From assembly GCF_003290185.1 (NCBI RefSeq), contig NZ_QNFY01000001.1, forward strand, positions 186,001-250,000: a stretch of 64,000 bases of DNA, read 5' to 3'. The stretch's first letter is position 1, and each line of letters opens with the position of its first letter. Source of the DNA: Chryseobacterium lathyri (GTDB lineage: Bacteria; Bacteroidota; Bacteroidia; Flavobacteriales; Weeksellaceae). The notes under the pieces are model-generated. The model did not search any database. It saw nothing but the letters and a program-made list of their open reading frames with translations, and had not been told where the DNA came from. Below, in pieces: positions 42,833 to 51,345 of this stretch. Both the position numbers and the translations under genes were made by a program.

Positions 42833-43468
42833 ATGAAAACAAATACAATAGCCGTAATAGGTGGCACAGGAAAAACAGGACATTACCTTGTCCAGGAGCT
42901 TCTGAAAAGAAAACATCCCATGAAACTGTTACTTCGGACTCCTGAAAATTTTACTATTGAAAACCCTTTAATTGAAATCGTACAGGGAGATGCAAGAGAT
43001 TCTGAAGCTGTGAACCGTCTTATTAAAGATTGCAGTGCGGTAATCAGTAAAATAGGACAGCCTGCCGGAGAAGAATCGATATTCACGGATGCTACAAACA
43101 ATATTATACAGTCGATGAATTCTCACGGAATTAAAAGATATATTACTATCACCGGTTTGAACGTTAACACGCCTTTTGATCATAAAAATGATAAAGTAAA
43201 AATGGCAACTGAGTGGATGTATCAGAATTATCCAAAGACAACAAAAGACAAACAGGATGAATATGAAATTCTTGTAAAGAGTAATCTGGATTGGACATTG
43301 GTGAGACTTCCGTTAATAATTCCTACTTCCGAGCACTTCAGAACAGAGACGAATCTGACGGATTGTCCAGGAGAGAAAATCAGTGCAGCAGATCTGTCTG
43401 AGTTTTTGGTGTCCCAGATCGATGATGAAGCTTATATTAAACAAAGCCCGTTTTTGTATAATCTTTGA
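42833..43468 (+). CDS. NAD(P)H-binding, NmrA-like/SDR-a5 family protein
   Basis: The start is set at 42833, where the Rossmann motif IAVIGGTGKTGHYLV begins a few residues in; an ATG 18 codons upstream would add unrelated residues. The 211-aa product has the atypical SDR layout: EIVQGDARDSEAVNRLI, AVISKIGQP, KRYITITGLNV and a C-terminal NLDWTLVRLPLI. It binds NAD(P)H and may act as a quinone or flavin reductase or redox sensor. No catalytic Tyr-x3-Lys is present, as usual in this group. Confidence 0.85.
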   Translation: MKTNTIAVIGGTGKTGHYLVQELLKRKHPMKLLLRTPENFTIENPLIEIVQGDARDSEAVNRLIKDCSAVISKIGQPAGEESIFTDATNNIIQSMNSHGIKRYITITGLNVNTPFDHKNDKVKMATEWMYQNYPKTTKDKQDEYEILVKSNLDWTLVRLPLIIPTSEHFRTETNLTDCPGEKISAADLSEFLVSQIDDEAYIKQSPFLYNL

Positions 43469-43720
43469 AGGGTTTAAAGTTCAACGTTTAAGGTTTAAAG
43501 CTTTGGAGGTCTAATACAAAAAATCTATGATTTTTTTAAACTTAAGTGAACTTCTTATTCATAAAGCATTAAATCTTTAATCACTTAAGTGTCAAAAAGC
43601 TTTTGTGACTTTTGTGGTTTAAAAAAGCTTTTATGCGAAACTCAACTTACATTTAAACAAATTAAATAAACCTCAAGGGTTAAAAAAATAGAGAGCCATT
43701 TATTGGCTCTCTATTCATAT
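43469..43720. other. Repeat-rich spacer before the uvrA terminator
   Basis: It contains degenerate repeats of TTTAAAG/TTAAGG type and two ACTTAAGT palindromes (near 43540 and 43584), but no ORF. It resembles dispersed low-complexity spacer repeats. Confidence 0.4.
43682..43714 (-). terminator. Terminator of uvrA
   Basis: Read on the minus strand, ATAGAGAGCCA/TGGCTCTCTAT with a short loop is followed by seven T. Confidence 0.87.
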
Positions 43721-46519
43721 TTAGCTTTCAAGTTTTTCCTTGATATATTTTGCGGTGTGCGATTTTTTATCTTTCGCCAGGTCTTCCGGGGTTCCGGCAA
43801 AAACAACTTCACCGCCATATTTTCCTGCCTCCGGGCCAATATCTATAATATAATCTGCAGATTTGATAATATCCGGCTGATGTTCAATAACAATTACCGA
43901 ATGACCAAGATCAATCAATGCCTGTAGGGATTTCAGTAACTTCTGGATATCATGGAAATGAAGCCCTGTAGAAGGTTCGTCAAAGATAAACAGAGTTTTA
44001 TCCGTCGTCACTCCCTTGACAAGGAATGATGCCAGTTTTACACGCTGTGCTTCACCACCGGAAAGGGTAGAAGAGCTCTGCCCCAGCTGCAGATAGCCTA
44101 ATCCGACTTCCTGAAGCGGTCTCAGTTTTGTGACGATCTTTTCTTCGTTATTGTCTTTAAAAAATTCCAAAGCTTCATCCACTGTCATATGAAGAATATC
44201 GGAAATGCTTTTCTCATCGAACTTCACTTCCAGGATTTCGTTTTTAAAACGGGTACCTTTACATACTTCACATTCAAGCTCAATATCTGCCATGAACTGC
44301 ATGGATACATTGATCACACCTTCTCCTTTACATTCGTCACATCTTCCGCCGTCTACGTTGAAAGAGAAATGCTTGGGCTTGTAACCCATCATTTTTGAAA
44401 CTTTCTGTTTGGCAAAAAGATCTCTGATGTCATCATACGCTTTCAGGTAAGTAACAGGATTGGATCGTGAAGATTTTCCAATCGGATTCTGATCGATCAG
44501 CTCAATGTTTTTAATCAGTTTCTTTGGGAATTCTACAGAATCATAATCTCCTTTTTTGCCACCCATTCCAAGCTGGATCTGGATGTCGTTGGTTAAAATT
44601 TCCTTCATCAGCGTAGATTTTCCGCTTCCGGAAACTCCCGAGATTACCGTAAGGCTTTCCAAAGGAACATCTACATCTATATTTTTCAGATTATTTTGTC
44701 TTGCTCCTTTGATGTGGATCCATTCCTTGGCTTTTCTGCGCTTTTTAGGAACCTCAATTTCCATCCTTCCGGTTAAATATTTTGAAGTAAGCGTATCCGC
44801 ATTTTTAAGATCATTATAATCTCCGGCAAATACCAGTTCACCACCAAGATAGCCTGCTTCAGGGCCAATATCAATAATATAGTCAGCAGCTTTCATAACG
44901 TCTTCATCGTGTTCAACAACAATTACGGTATTTCCCAGGTCCCGAAGATTTTTTAAAACTTCGATCAGGTTTTCGGTATCTCTTGAGTGAAGACCGATAG
45001 AAGGCTCATCCAGGATATAGATAGATCCTACAAGAGAACTTCCCAAACTTGTTGCAAGGTTAATTCTCTGACTTTCACCGCCTGAAAGGGTATTGGAGGT
45101 TCTATTTAACGTTAAATAACCTAAACCTACTTTTAATAAAAATTCGATACGGGTTTTGATTTCATACAATAACCTTTTGGCCACATCCTGATCATGCTCG
45201 GAAAGTTTCAGCCCATCTATTAAAGGATACAATTCATCAAGAGGAAGCTCAATCATAGACTGGATATTGTGCCCGTTTACCTTTACCCAGCTCGTTTCTT
45301 CTCTTAATCTCAGGCCTTCGCAGGTAGGACAGAGTGTTTTTCCTCTGTATCGGGAAAGCATAACTCGGTACTGGATCTTGTACAGATTTTCTTCAAGCAT
45401 TTTGAAGAAATTATTAATAGAAGGGAAACTGCTTTTACCGTCTCCTTTCCACAGAAAACTTTTTTGCTCTTTGGTTAGCTGATGATAAGGTTTGTGGATA
45501 GGGAAGTCTCCGGCTTTTTTAATAAATGCTTTTTTCCATTCACTCATGCTTTCACCTCTCCAGGCGACGACTGCATCCTCATAAACGGATAGTGTTTTAT
45601 TAGGAATAACAAGATCTTCATCTATTCCGATCACTTTTCCGTAACCTTCACATGCCGGACATGCTCCGTAAGGGTTGTTGAAGCTGAAAAAATGAACATT
45701 TGGTTCAAGGAACTCCATACCATCCAGCTCAAATTTATTGGAAAACTCTTTTACCTTTCCGGTATCCGGGTTTTTTAGTGAACAATAGCCATGACCTTCG
45801 TAAAATGCCATTTGGATAGAATCTGCCAGCCTTTGAAGGAAGCTTTCGTCTTCTTCATAAGAAAAACGGTCGATCACAAGATTAATGGTCATCCCTTTTT
45901 CAGGAGTAAAGCCGAAGCTTTCCAGGTCTTCAATACCTGCTACATTACCATTGATCTCAAGTCTTGTGAAACCTGCTAGCTTTAAAACATTCAGTGCTTC
46001 CTTAAAATTATCTGCGTCATATTCCAAGGGAGCTGTCAGCAAAAACGAAGTGTCTTTTTTTGAAGCCTTGATAAAATCGATTACATCAGAAACGGAATCT
46101 TTCTTTACTTCTTCGCCTGAAACCGGAGAAAAAGTTTTCCCGATTCTTGCAAAAAGAAGTTTCATATAATCATAGATCTCCGTAGAAGTTCCCACCGTAG
46201 AACGGGGATTGGAAGAAATCACTTTCTGTTGAATGGCAATGGAAGGGGCAAGCCCTTTAATATCATCCACTTTGGGCTTTTCCAGTTTACCCAAAAACTG
46301 ACGTGCATAGGAACTTAAACTTTCCACATATCTTCTCTGTCCTTCTGCATAAATGGTATCGAATGCCAGGGAAGATTTTCCGCTTCCAGAAACCCCCGTG
46401 ATTACGATTAATTTATTTTTTGGGATCAGAACGTCTATATGTTTCAGATTATTAAGATGGGCATTCTTAACGAAGATCTGTTTTTTTATATCTATTTCTA
46501 CTGTTTTAGTCATGTTCAT
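43721..46519 (-). CDS. uvrA: UvrABC excision repair protein UvrA
   Basis: The 932-aa protein has two ABC ATPase modules: Walker A GVSGSGKSSLAFDTIYAEG near 43 and GVSGSGKSTLMKE near 640, with signatures LSGGESQR and LSGGEAQR. Three CxxC zinc modules are visible (GACPACEGYG, TLCPTCEGLRL, and GRCDECKGEG with ECEVCKGTRF). UvrA dimers find bulky DNA lesions and load UvrB. Start is the first ATG; another Met lies two codons later. The length is usual for UvrA1. It is monocistronic, with its own terminator. Confidence 0.97.
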   Translation of the reverse strand: MNMTKTVEIDIKKQIFVKNAHLNNLKHIDVLIPKNKLIVITGVSGSGKSSLAFDTIYAEGQRRYVESLSSYARQFLGKLEKPKVDDIKGLAPSIAIQQKVISSNPRSTVGTSTEIYDYMKLLFARIGKTFSPVSGEEVKKDSVSDVIDFIKASKKDTSFLLTAPLEYDADNFKEALNVLKLAGFTRLEINGNVAGIEDLESFGFTPEKGMTINLVIDRFSYEEDESFLQRLADSIQMAFYEGHGYCSLKNPDTGKVKEFSNKFELDGMEFLEPNVHFFSFNNPYGACPACEGYGKVIGIDEDLVIPNKTLSVYEDAVVAWRGESMSEWKKAFIKKAGDFPIHKPYHQLTKEQKSFLWKGDGKSSFPSINNFFKMLEENLYKIQYRVMLSRYRGKTLCPTCEGLRLREETSWVKVNGHNIQSMIELPLDELYPLIDGLKLSEHDQDVAKRLLYEIKTRIEFLLKVGLGYLTLNRTSNTLSGGESQRINLATSLGSSLVGSIYILDEPSIGLHSRDTENLIEVLKNLRDLGNTVIVVEHDEDVMKAADYIIDIGPEAGYLGGELVFAGDYNDLKNADTLTSKYLTGRMEIEVPKKRRKAKEWIHIKGARQNNLKNIDVDVPLESLTVISGVSGSGKSTLMKEILTNDIQIQLGMGGKKGDYDSVEFPKKLIKNIELIDQNPIGKSSRSNPVTYLKAYDDIRDLFAKQKVSKMMGYKPKHFSFNVDGGRCDECKGEGVINVSMQFMADIELECEVCKGTRFKNEILEVKFDEKSISDILHMTVDEALEFFKDNNEEKIVTKLRPLQEVGLGYLQLGQSSSTLSGGEAQRVKLASFLVKGVTTDKTLFIFDEPSTGLHFHDIQKLLKSLQALIDLGHSVIVIEHQPDIIKSADYIIDIGPEAGKYGGEVVFAGTPEDLAKDKKSHTAKYIKEKLES

Positions 46520-46958
46520 AAAATATATACTGACTGAGAATCATCTGTGCCAGTGTGACTGTTTCTTGTGTAAATTCTGCTGCCTGATAAATTGTTCTGT
46601 ATCCGTCCAAGATTGAGCATTGATTAAAAGTGCCTGTAAAAGTATGGAAAGATGATTATTTTCATCGCAAAATTAAGACTCACAAAATTACAAAATTTTA
46701 GTGAAAATAAGACGTTTAAATATTTGCTTCCAGATAATTATATTCAATTATTAACAAGCCAAAAAAAATAAAATATTTCCATTTTCAGTCAGAAAAAAAA
46801 ATGATAGATAAGCTGTTAATATCCATAAGATTATGTTAACTATTTTATAATTATAAAATTGAAAAATAATTTATGATTTTCAATATGTTTTTGCATTTTG
46901 CTCTTGTTTTGTATTTTAAAATTAGTTAAAATTGTATTCATAAATATGTAATATAGAA
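46520..46958. other. AT-rich intergenic region, no gene seen
   Basis: It is a divergent spacer between uvrA and the 16-codon ORF. It is very AT-rich and presumably carries promoters for both sides. No clear -7/-33 pair could be chosen. Confidence 0.5.
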
Positions 46959-47009
46959 ATGAGAAAATTATTCAGAGATCTTGTTACACATTTAATGAGA
47001 AAAAGATGA
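46959..47009 (+). CDS. 16-codon ORF (possible leader or small peptide) before a terminator
   Basis: ATG at 46959 opens MRKLFRDLVTHLMRKR followed by TGA at 47007. The peptide would be strongly basic and amphipathic. A 12-bp perfect terminator hairpin starts 15 bases after the stop, and the TonB receptor ATG lies 90 bp beyond. It may be a leader peptide of an attenuator, a separately transcribed tiny gene, or chance. Confidence 0.35.
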   Translation: MRKLFRDLVTHLMRKR

Positions 47010-47024
47010 AGTTATTCCCCCTCA

Positions 47025-47057
47025 AAAGATGCAGTATATCCTACTGCATCTTTTTTT
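47025..47057 (+). terminator. Strong terminator hairpin upstream of the TonB receptor gene
   Basis: Arms AAAGATGCAGTA/TACTGCATCTTT (12 bp, perfect) with loop TATCC are followed by seven T. It lies between a 16-codon ORF and the receptor gene and has no larger gene to terminate, so it is an attenuator candidate. Confidence 0.85.
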
Positions 47058-47146
47058 ATGATAACTATCATTTGTCTTTCTTGGGGAACTCCCTTACTTT
47101 TGGGTCCGTTATTAAAGAACTGATTCAAAACAAAACGGGAACTATT

Positions 47147-48958
47147 ATGATCAAGAAGATTGGAAGTATATTTTTATTAGGATCAATGCTCTGTGCTCAT
47201 GCACAGGAAAAGACCACAGATATTGAAAGCATTGAATTTCAGGGAAAATTTATTTCTACACCTTATAAAAATGCCAATCAGAATATTACAGTTATTACGA
47301 AAGAAGATATTGCCAATTCTCCTGCAAAAAGTATTGACGAGGTTCTTCAACAGGTTCCGGGAATGGATATCAGAAGAAGAGGAGCCAATGGTGTACAGAG
47401 TGACATAGGTTTCAGGGGAAGTTCTTTTGAGCAGGTATTGCTGTTGCTGAATGGCATCAGAATGAATGATTCCCAGACCGGACACAATTCTATGAATGTA
47501 CCGGTAGATATGGATGATGTGGAAAGAATTGAGATCATCAAAGGTCCGGCTGCCAGAAGATTCGGACAGAATGCCTATGCCGGCGTTATCAATATCATTA
47601 CGAAAACAACTCCCGGAAAACGGGTGAAAATAAGTGCTGAAGGCGGAGATTACGAAACTTACGGCTTCGGCTTCAACGCACAGCTGGGAAATGAAAAATT
47701 TTCTAACTCTCTTCAGGCTAATTCTGCCTCATCACAGGGATATATGTACAATACGGATTACGAAATCCGAAATGTTTTCTATCAAAGCAAGCTCAATATT
47801 AAAAACGGTGATCTGAAGCTGCAAGCGGGCTTTTCTGAAAAGAAATTCGGGGCTAACGGTTTTTATGCTTCTAAAAGTGCTACCGAGCAATATGAGGAAA
47901 CGCAGGCTTCTATAGTAAGTTTAGCCCATCAGCAGACGTTTGGTCATTTGAAACTAAGCTCGAATGTATACTGGAGAAGAGGGCAGGATATGTACTTGTA
48001 TGACAGGAATAAGCCGGATGGTTACAGAAATATGCATATCGGGAATAATGTAGGCGGGGAAATAAACTCCAGCTACCAGTGGGGATTGGGAACTACGGGC
48101 GTCGGTGTTGAACTGAGAAAGGAGTTTCTTGCGAGTAATAATCTAGGCGAGAGAAACCGTTTTGTTTCGCAGGTTTTCTTTGAGCATCATTTTTCATTAC
48201 TGGATAAAAAGCTGAACATCAGCCCGGGAATTTCATGGGCGAATTATTCCAAAGAGGGGAACTTTTTCTATCCTGGATTAGATGTTGGCTATAATTTCAA
48301 TCAGAACAATAAAATCTATGGAAATATCGCAAAGGTTCACCGTGTTCCGACATTTACCGATCTTTATTATGTAAGCAAAACGGAACAGGGAAATCCTGAT
48401 CTGCTTCCGGAAAATGCGGTTTCATCTGAAATTGGTTACCAGTACCAGAACAGTAGAATTTTGGCAAAAGTGAGCGGATTTATGAGAAATTCCAACAATT
48501 CTATAGATTGGGTTAAAAAAAGCATGACCGATCCGGTATGGTACGCTCAGAATGTAGGAAAAATAGATACAAAAGGAATTGAGGTAGAATTGAGCCACAG
48601 GGTTTTTGACTGGCTGAAGTATACAGCAGGATATACTTATCTGGATAGCAAAATGAAGGAGTCTAATGAGTTTGTATCCAGGTATATTCTTGATAATCTG
48701 AAGCATCAGGTTGTTGCGAAGCTTGAAACGAGATTCTTTCAATATTTTACGAATGAGCTGGTTTACAGGTATAATGAAAGAATGAATCTTGGAACTTATA
48801 ACCTTCTTGATGAAAAGCTGAGCTTTGCGAAAAAAGATTTTTCCGTATATGTGCTGATCAATAATTTGACCAATACAAAATATACGGAAGCCTTCGGAGT
48901 AGAAATGCCTCAGAGATGGTTCCACTTAGGCTTCTCCTATACGATCAATATTAAGTAA
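47147..48958 (+). CDS. TonB-dependent outer-membrane receptor
   Basis: The start at 47147 (603 aa) opens on the signal peptide (MIKKIGSIFLLGS to AHAQ); the ATG at 47006 is upstream of the terminator region. The plug domain (about 30-150) reads NITVITKEDIANSPAKSIDEV, QQVPGMDIRRRG and IEIIKGPAARRFGQNAYAGV. The rest is a 22-strand-type barrel ending in RWFHLGFSYTI with a terminal Lys. No CarboxypepD-like domain is present. The BtuB-like size suggests uptake of a metal chelate, siderophore or cobalamin. The ligand is unknown. A DUF2490 gene follows. Confidence 0.9.
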   Translation: MIKKIGSIFLLGSMLCAHAQEKTTDIESIEFQGKFISTPYKNANQNITVITKEDIANSPAKSIDEVLQQVPGMDIRRRGANGVQSDIGFRGSSFEQVLLLLNGIRMNDSQTGHNSMNVPVDMDDVERIEIIKGPAARRFGQNAYAGVINIITKTTPGKRVKISAEGGDYETYGFGFNAQLGNEKFSNSLQANSASSQGYMYNTDYEIRNVFYQSKLNIKNGDLKLQAGFSEKKFGANGFYASKSATEQYEETQASIVSLAHQQTFGHLKLSSNVYWRRGQDMYLYDRNKPDGYRNMHIGNNVGGEINSSYQWGLGTTGVGVELRKEFLASNNLGERNRFVSQVFFEHHFSLLDKKLNISPGISWANYSKEGNFFYPGLDVGYNFNQNNKIYGNIAKVHRVPTFTDLYYVSKTEQGNPDLLPENAVSSEIGYQYQNSRILAKVSGFMRNSNNSIDWVKKSMTDPVWYAQNVGKIDTKGIEVELSHRVFDWLKYTAGYTYLDSKMKESNEFVSRYILDNLKHQVVAKLETRFFQYFTNELVYRYNERMNLGTYNLLDEKLSFAKKDFSVYVLINNLTNTKYTEAFGVEMPQRWFHLGFSYTINIK

Positions 48959-49009
48959 ATGTTAATTTGAAATGAATGAAAGTTAATATTAACAAATTGT
49001 TAAATAATT

Positions 49010-49017
49010 TATTTTTG
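49010..49017 (+). promoter_or_regulatory. Putative -7 box (TATTTTTG) of the DUF2490 gene
   Basis: It fits TAnnTTTG, 12 bp before the ATG at 49030, so the gene may also be transcribed independently of the receptor gene. Confidence 0.35.
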
Positions 49018-49029
49018 CAAAAATTTTTT

Positions 49030-49746
49030 ATGAAACTTTTTTTAAGTCTGAGTTTACTTTTGAGTATGACCTTTTTCAAAGCACAGGACCACGTTTCCAG
49101 CTTCAATGCAGTGACTCTCACCTACAAGTTTCATCCCAAATTTTTTCTTTATGCCGAAGGTCAGCTGAGAGGAAATGAAGATTACACCTACCCGGATTAT
49201 TACGAGATCAAAGGAGGAGTGGGATACAATCTTACCAAAAATCACAAACCTTTTGTTGGCCTTGGAAGATACGTGAATTATAAAGAACACAGCCTGAGCA
49301 GAGAAGAGTTCAGGGTATGGCTACAGGACGTGATTGACCTCAAAAAAGGGATCGTCAAGTTTGAAAACCGTTTTCGTGCAGAAAAAAGCTGGTTCTATGA
49401 GCCGGCAACAGATAAAGCTTCCCAAAGAATGCGTTACAGATACCGTCTGAACATAAGTGTTCCCCTGAATGCAAAAACCGTTAAAAAAGGAACTGTTTTC
49501 GCGAATGCTTATGACGAGATCTTCCTGGTAAGTCCAATGAAGCCTACTTTCGCGAGAAACAGGGTATATGGTGGTTTTGGCTATCAGATTGATGATTATT
49601 TCGGAATCCTGACGGGTTATCTGTGGCAGCGCGAATTCGAAGCAAAAGGCAATAAAAACCTTCACTTTATCTATCTGGCCTTAAACATTAATATCGACGG
49701 TACGAACCATCCTACAAAAACCTATGATTTCCCGGGAGCAGATTAA
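49030..49746 (+). CDS. DUF2490-type outer-membrane beta-barrel protein
   Basis: Start set at 49030 on the signal peptide (MKLFLSLSLLLSMTFFKAQ); an ATG 18 codons upstream is not supported. The 238-aa mature protein alternates in beta strands with aromatic ends, e.g. FFLYAEGQLRGNEDYTYPDY, RMRYRYRLNISVPL and FGILTGYLWQREFEAKG, as in the DUF2490 barrel family of unknown function. It is 71 bp from the receptor gene. Its last codon overlaps the stop of the convergent HD gene by four bases. Confidence 0.82.
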   Translation: MKLFLSLSLLLSMTFFKAQDHVSSFNAVTLTYKFHPKFFLYAEGQLRGNEDYTYPDYYEIKGGVGYNLTKNHKPFVGLGRYVNYKEHSLSREEFRVWLQDVIDLKKGIVKFENRFRAEKSWFYEPATDKASQRMRYRYRLNISVPLNAKTVKKGTVFANAYDEIFLVSPMKPTFARNRVYGGFGYQIDDYFGILTGYLWQREFEAKGNKNLHFIYLALNINIDGTNHPTKTYDFPGAD

Positions 49747-50189
49747 TATTTCTCTATCAGATAACGATACGCTTTCAGGTATTTGTTGAACCTTTTGATA
49801 TCTTTAGGGCTAAGCTCTCTGTTTACTCTTCGGAGATCCATATTATCGCGGAGATCATTAAGCTTTACAGCGACAGCCAGAGGTGATCTTTCTGTTCTTT
49901 TAACGAATTCATCGTAATCTTCTTCGGGATCAAATTTGGTAAGGCAGCTTATAGCAAAAATAATGTATTCCGGAAAACCTTCGGTTCTTAGATAATCGAG
50001 GCTGAATTCTTCCGGATGATCTTCTACCACATCGTGCAATACCCCTACAATTTTTTCGTCTATGGTCTTACCATACTCCATGACACGCATCACATGAGCG
50101 ATGTAGGGAGCGTGGTACTTGTCGGTTTGACCTTTATGTGCTTTATCAGCTATCTTTATGGCTCTGTTGAGCATTTCTTCTTTTGTCAT
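49743..50189 (-). CDS. Small HD-domain hydrolase, SpoT/MESH1-like
   Basis: The 148-aa protein is a single HD domain of the RelA/SpoT-hydrolase type. The metal ligands His32, His52-Asp53 and Asp112 are visible in KYHAPYIAHVMRV, VLHDVVEDH and VKLNDLRDNMD, and HKGQ near residue 18 fits the substrate pocket of small alarmone hydrolases. No synthetase, TGS or ACT domain is present. It may hydrolyse ppGpp or another nucleotide; this is inferred from motif similarity. Confidence 0.8.
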   Translation of the reverse strand: MTKEEMLNRAIKIADKAHKGQTDKYHAPYIAHVMRVMEYGKTIDEKIVGVLHDVVEDHPEEFSLDYLRTEGFPEYIIFAISCLTKFDPEEDYDEFVKRTERSPLAVAVKLNDLRDNMDLRRVNRELSPKDIKRFNKYLKAYRYLIEKY

Positions 50190-50501
50190 TTCTAATAGAA
50201 AATAGAATACAAAAATAAAAAATGCCTTAAAAAATAAGACATTTTTATTGAGAATATTTTAAGGAATATCAAATAAGCTGATTTAGGGATAAAAAGTTAA
50301 AATTAAAAGGCTAGAAGATGGAAGTTAGAGGATGGAAGTTACTATTGGCCGGTATTAACAATTTCTTTTAAATTTATTGAAGTAGTTTTATAAAGATTAC
50401 TAAAAATAGCCTGTATTTCTATCTTTGGACTTCAATAACTTCCCTCTTCCAGCTTCTGACTTCCTTACATCATGATAAAACTGTCTTATCCCGGACTCAG
50501 T
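50190..50501. other. Non-coding stretch with a possible decayed element
   Basis: No gene is seen. Two G/A-rich arms at 50311-50340 and 50438-50465 are imperfect inverted repeats (AAGATGGAAG-type against CTTCC-type) around a 97-bp centre without an ORF. Confidence 0.5.
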
Positions 50502-50837
50502 TTAAAGCAGGGTTTCATCCTCTATTGAAGCACCTGGCGCGTTGTTTTTTACAGATTCTATACCGTTTTCCATTCCATTTTCAGATTCATACATCTGGCT
50601 GGTTCCTATGATTTGCCCATTTCCTGCTTTTAAATTGAAATAGCAGCGGCCATCTTTAGCCGTATTTCTTTCGAATTTTGAATCGTCCTGCGAATTGGTA
50701 CGTACAGATTCTATTCCGTTTTCACAAGATGACTTTGAGCCGTATCCCTGGCTTGTTAAAATTACTTGTCCGTTACCGGCTTTCAGATTGAATTTGAAGT
50801 CACTGTCTGTTCTCTTCGAGATAATAAATTTTCCCAT
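50502..50837 (-). CDS. YegP/DUF1508 family protein with two repeats
   Basis: The 111-aa protein has two DUF1508 copies: FKFNLKAGNGQVILTSQGY with ENGIESVRTN, and CYFNLKAGNGQIIGTSQMY with ENGIESVKNN. This matches the two-repeat YegP plan. The function is unknown; some members are stress-related. An acidic tail (EDETLL) follows. It is cytosolic. It lies 34 bp downstream of the next gene, probably in one unit. Confidence 0.92.
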   Translation of the reverse strand: MGKFIISKRTDSDFKFNLKAGNGQVILTSQGYGSKSSCENGIESVRTNSQDDSKFERNTAKDGRCYFNLKAGNGQIIGTSQMYESENGMENGIESVKNNAPGASIEDETLL

Positions 50838-50871
50838 AGTAATTGGTTTTGTGGTTTGTTTATTTTTTTAA

Positions 50872-51180
50872 TTATTTGGAAGGCTGAGCCTTTTTTGTGT
50901 CTGCAATTTTTTCAGGAATGTCAGGGTTCAGTATTTTGTATTTTGAATAATCCTTTTTGGGTTCCTTTAAAGCCATATATGCTGCTGTATCTTTTGGGGT
51001 TACAGTAAGCATTTTATACTGTTCCTTCCGATCCGTACTCATTTTTTCCTGAATTTCTTTAGGATCATTAAGCTTGAGAATCTTGGTGGTATCTGTTTTC
51101 AGCAGGATCAGCTTTCTTTCTTTTTTCTGAGCAGTTAGTATAATAGAAATAAGAAGGAAAGGAAATAATAAAATCTTCAT
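50872..51180 (-). CDS. Small exported protein of unknown function
   Basis: The 102-aa product has an N-terminal signal (ILLFPFLLISIILTAQ) and a Lys-rich mature part without a recognised fold, e.g. LILLKTDTTKILKLNDPKE and YMALKEPKKDYSKYKIL. It is probably periplasmic or surface-exposed. It is directly upstream of the YegP-like gene on the same strand. Confidence 0.65.
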   Translation of the reverse strand: MKILLFPFLLISIILTAQKKERKLILLKTDTTKILKLNDPKEIQEKMSTDRKEQYKMLTVTPKDTAAYMALKEPKKDYSKYKILNPDIPEKIADTKKAQPSK

Positions 51181-51290
51181 GTTTTTAATTTAAAATAAAA
51201 ATATAAAAAATATTGGAATTTAAGTTCACAAGCACCATAGATTTTACTTATTGGTTTACAATCCTGTCTGTTATGTCTTAATATAAGCTA

Positions 51291-51320
51291 AAAAAAGCGC
51301 CTCAAAAAAATGAGACGCTT
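51291..51320 (-). terminator. Terminator of the beta-oxidation operon
   Basis: Read on the minus strand, AAGCGTCTCA/TGAGGCGCTT (one T-G pair) with a T-rich loop is followed by TTTTT. Confidence 0.85.
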
Positions 51321-51345
51321 CAATCAAAATTTATGTTATAAAAGA

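Noticed and set aside
47006..47146. Upstream ATG extension of the TonB receptor
   Set aside because: It would translate through the strong terminator hairpin and put 47 residues before the signal peptide.
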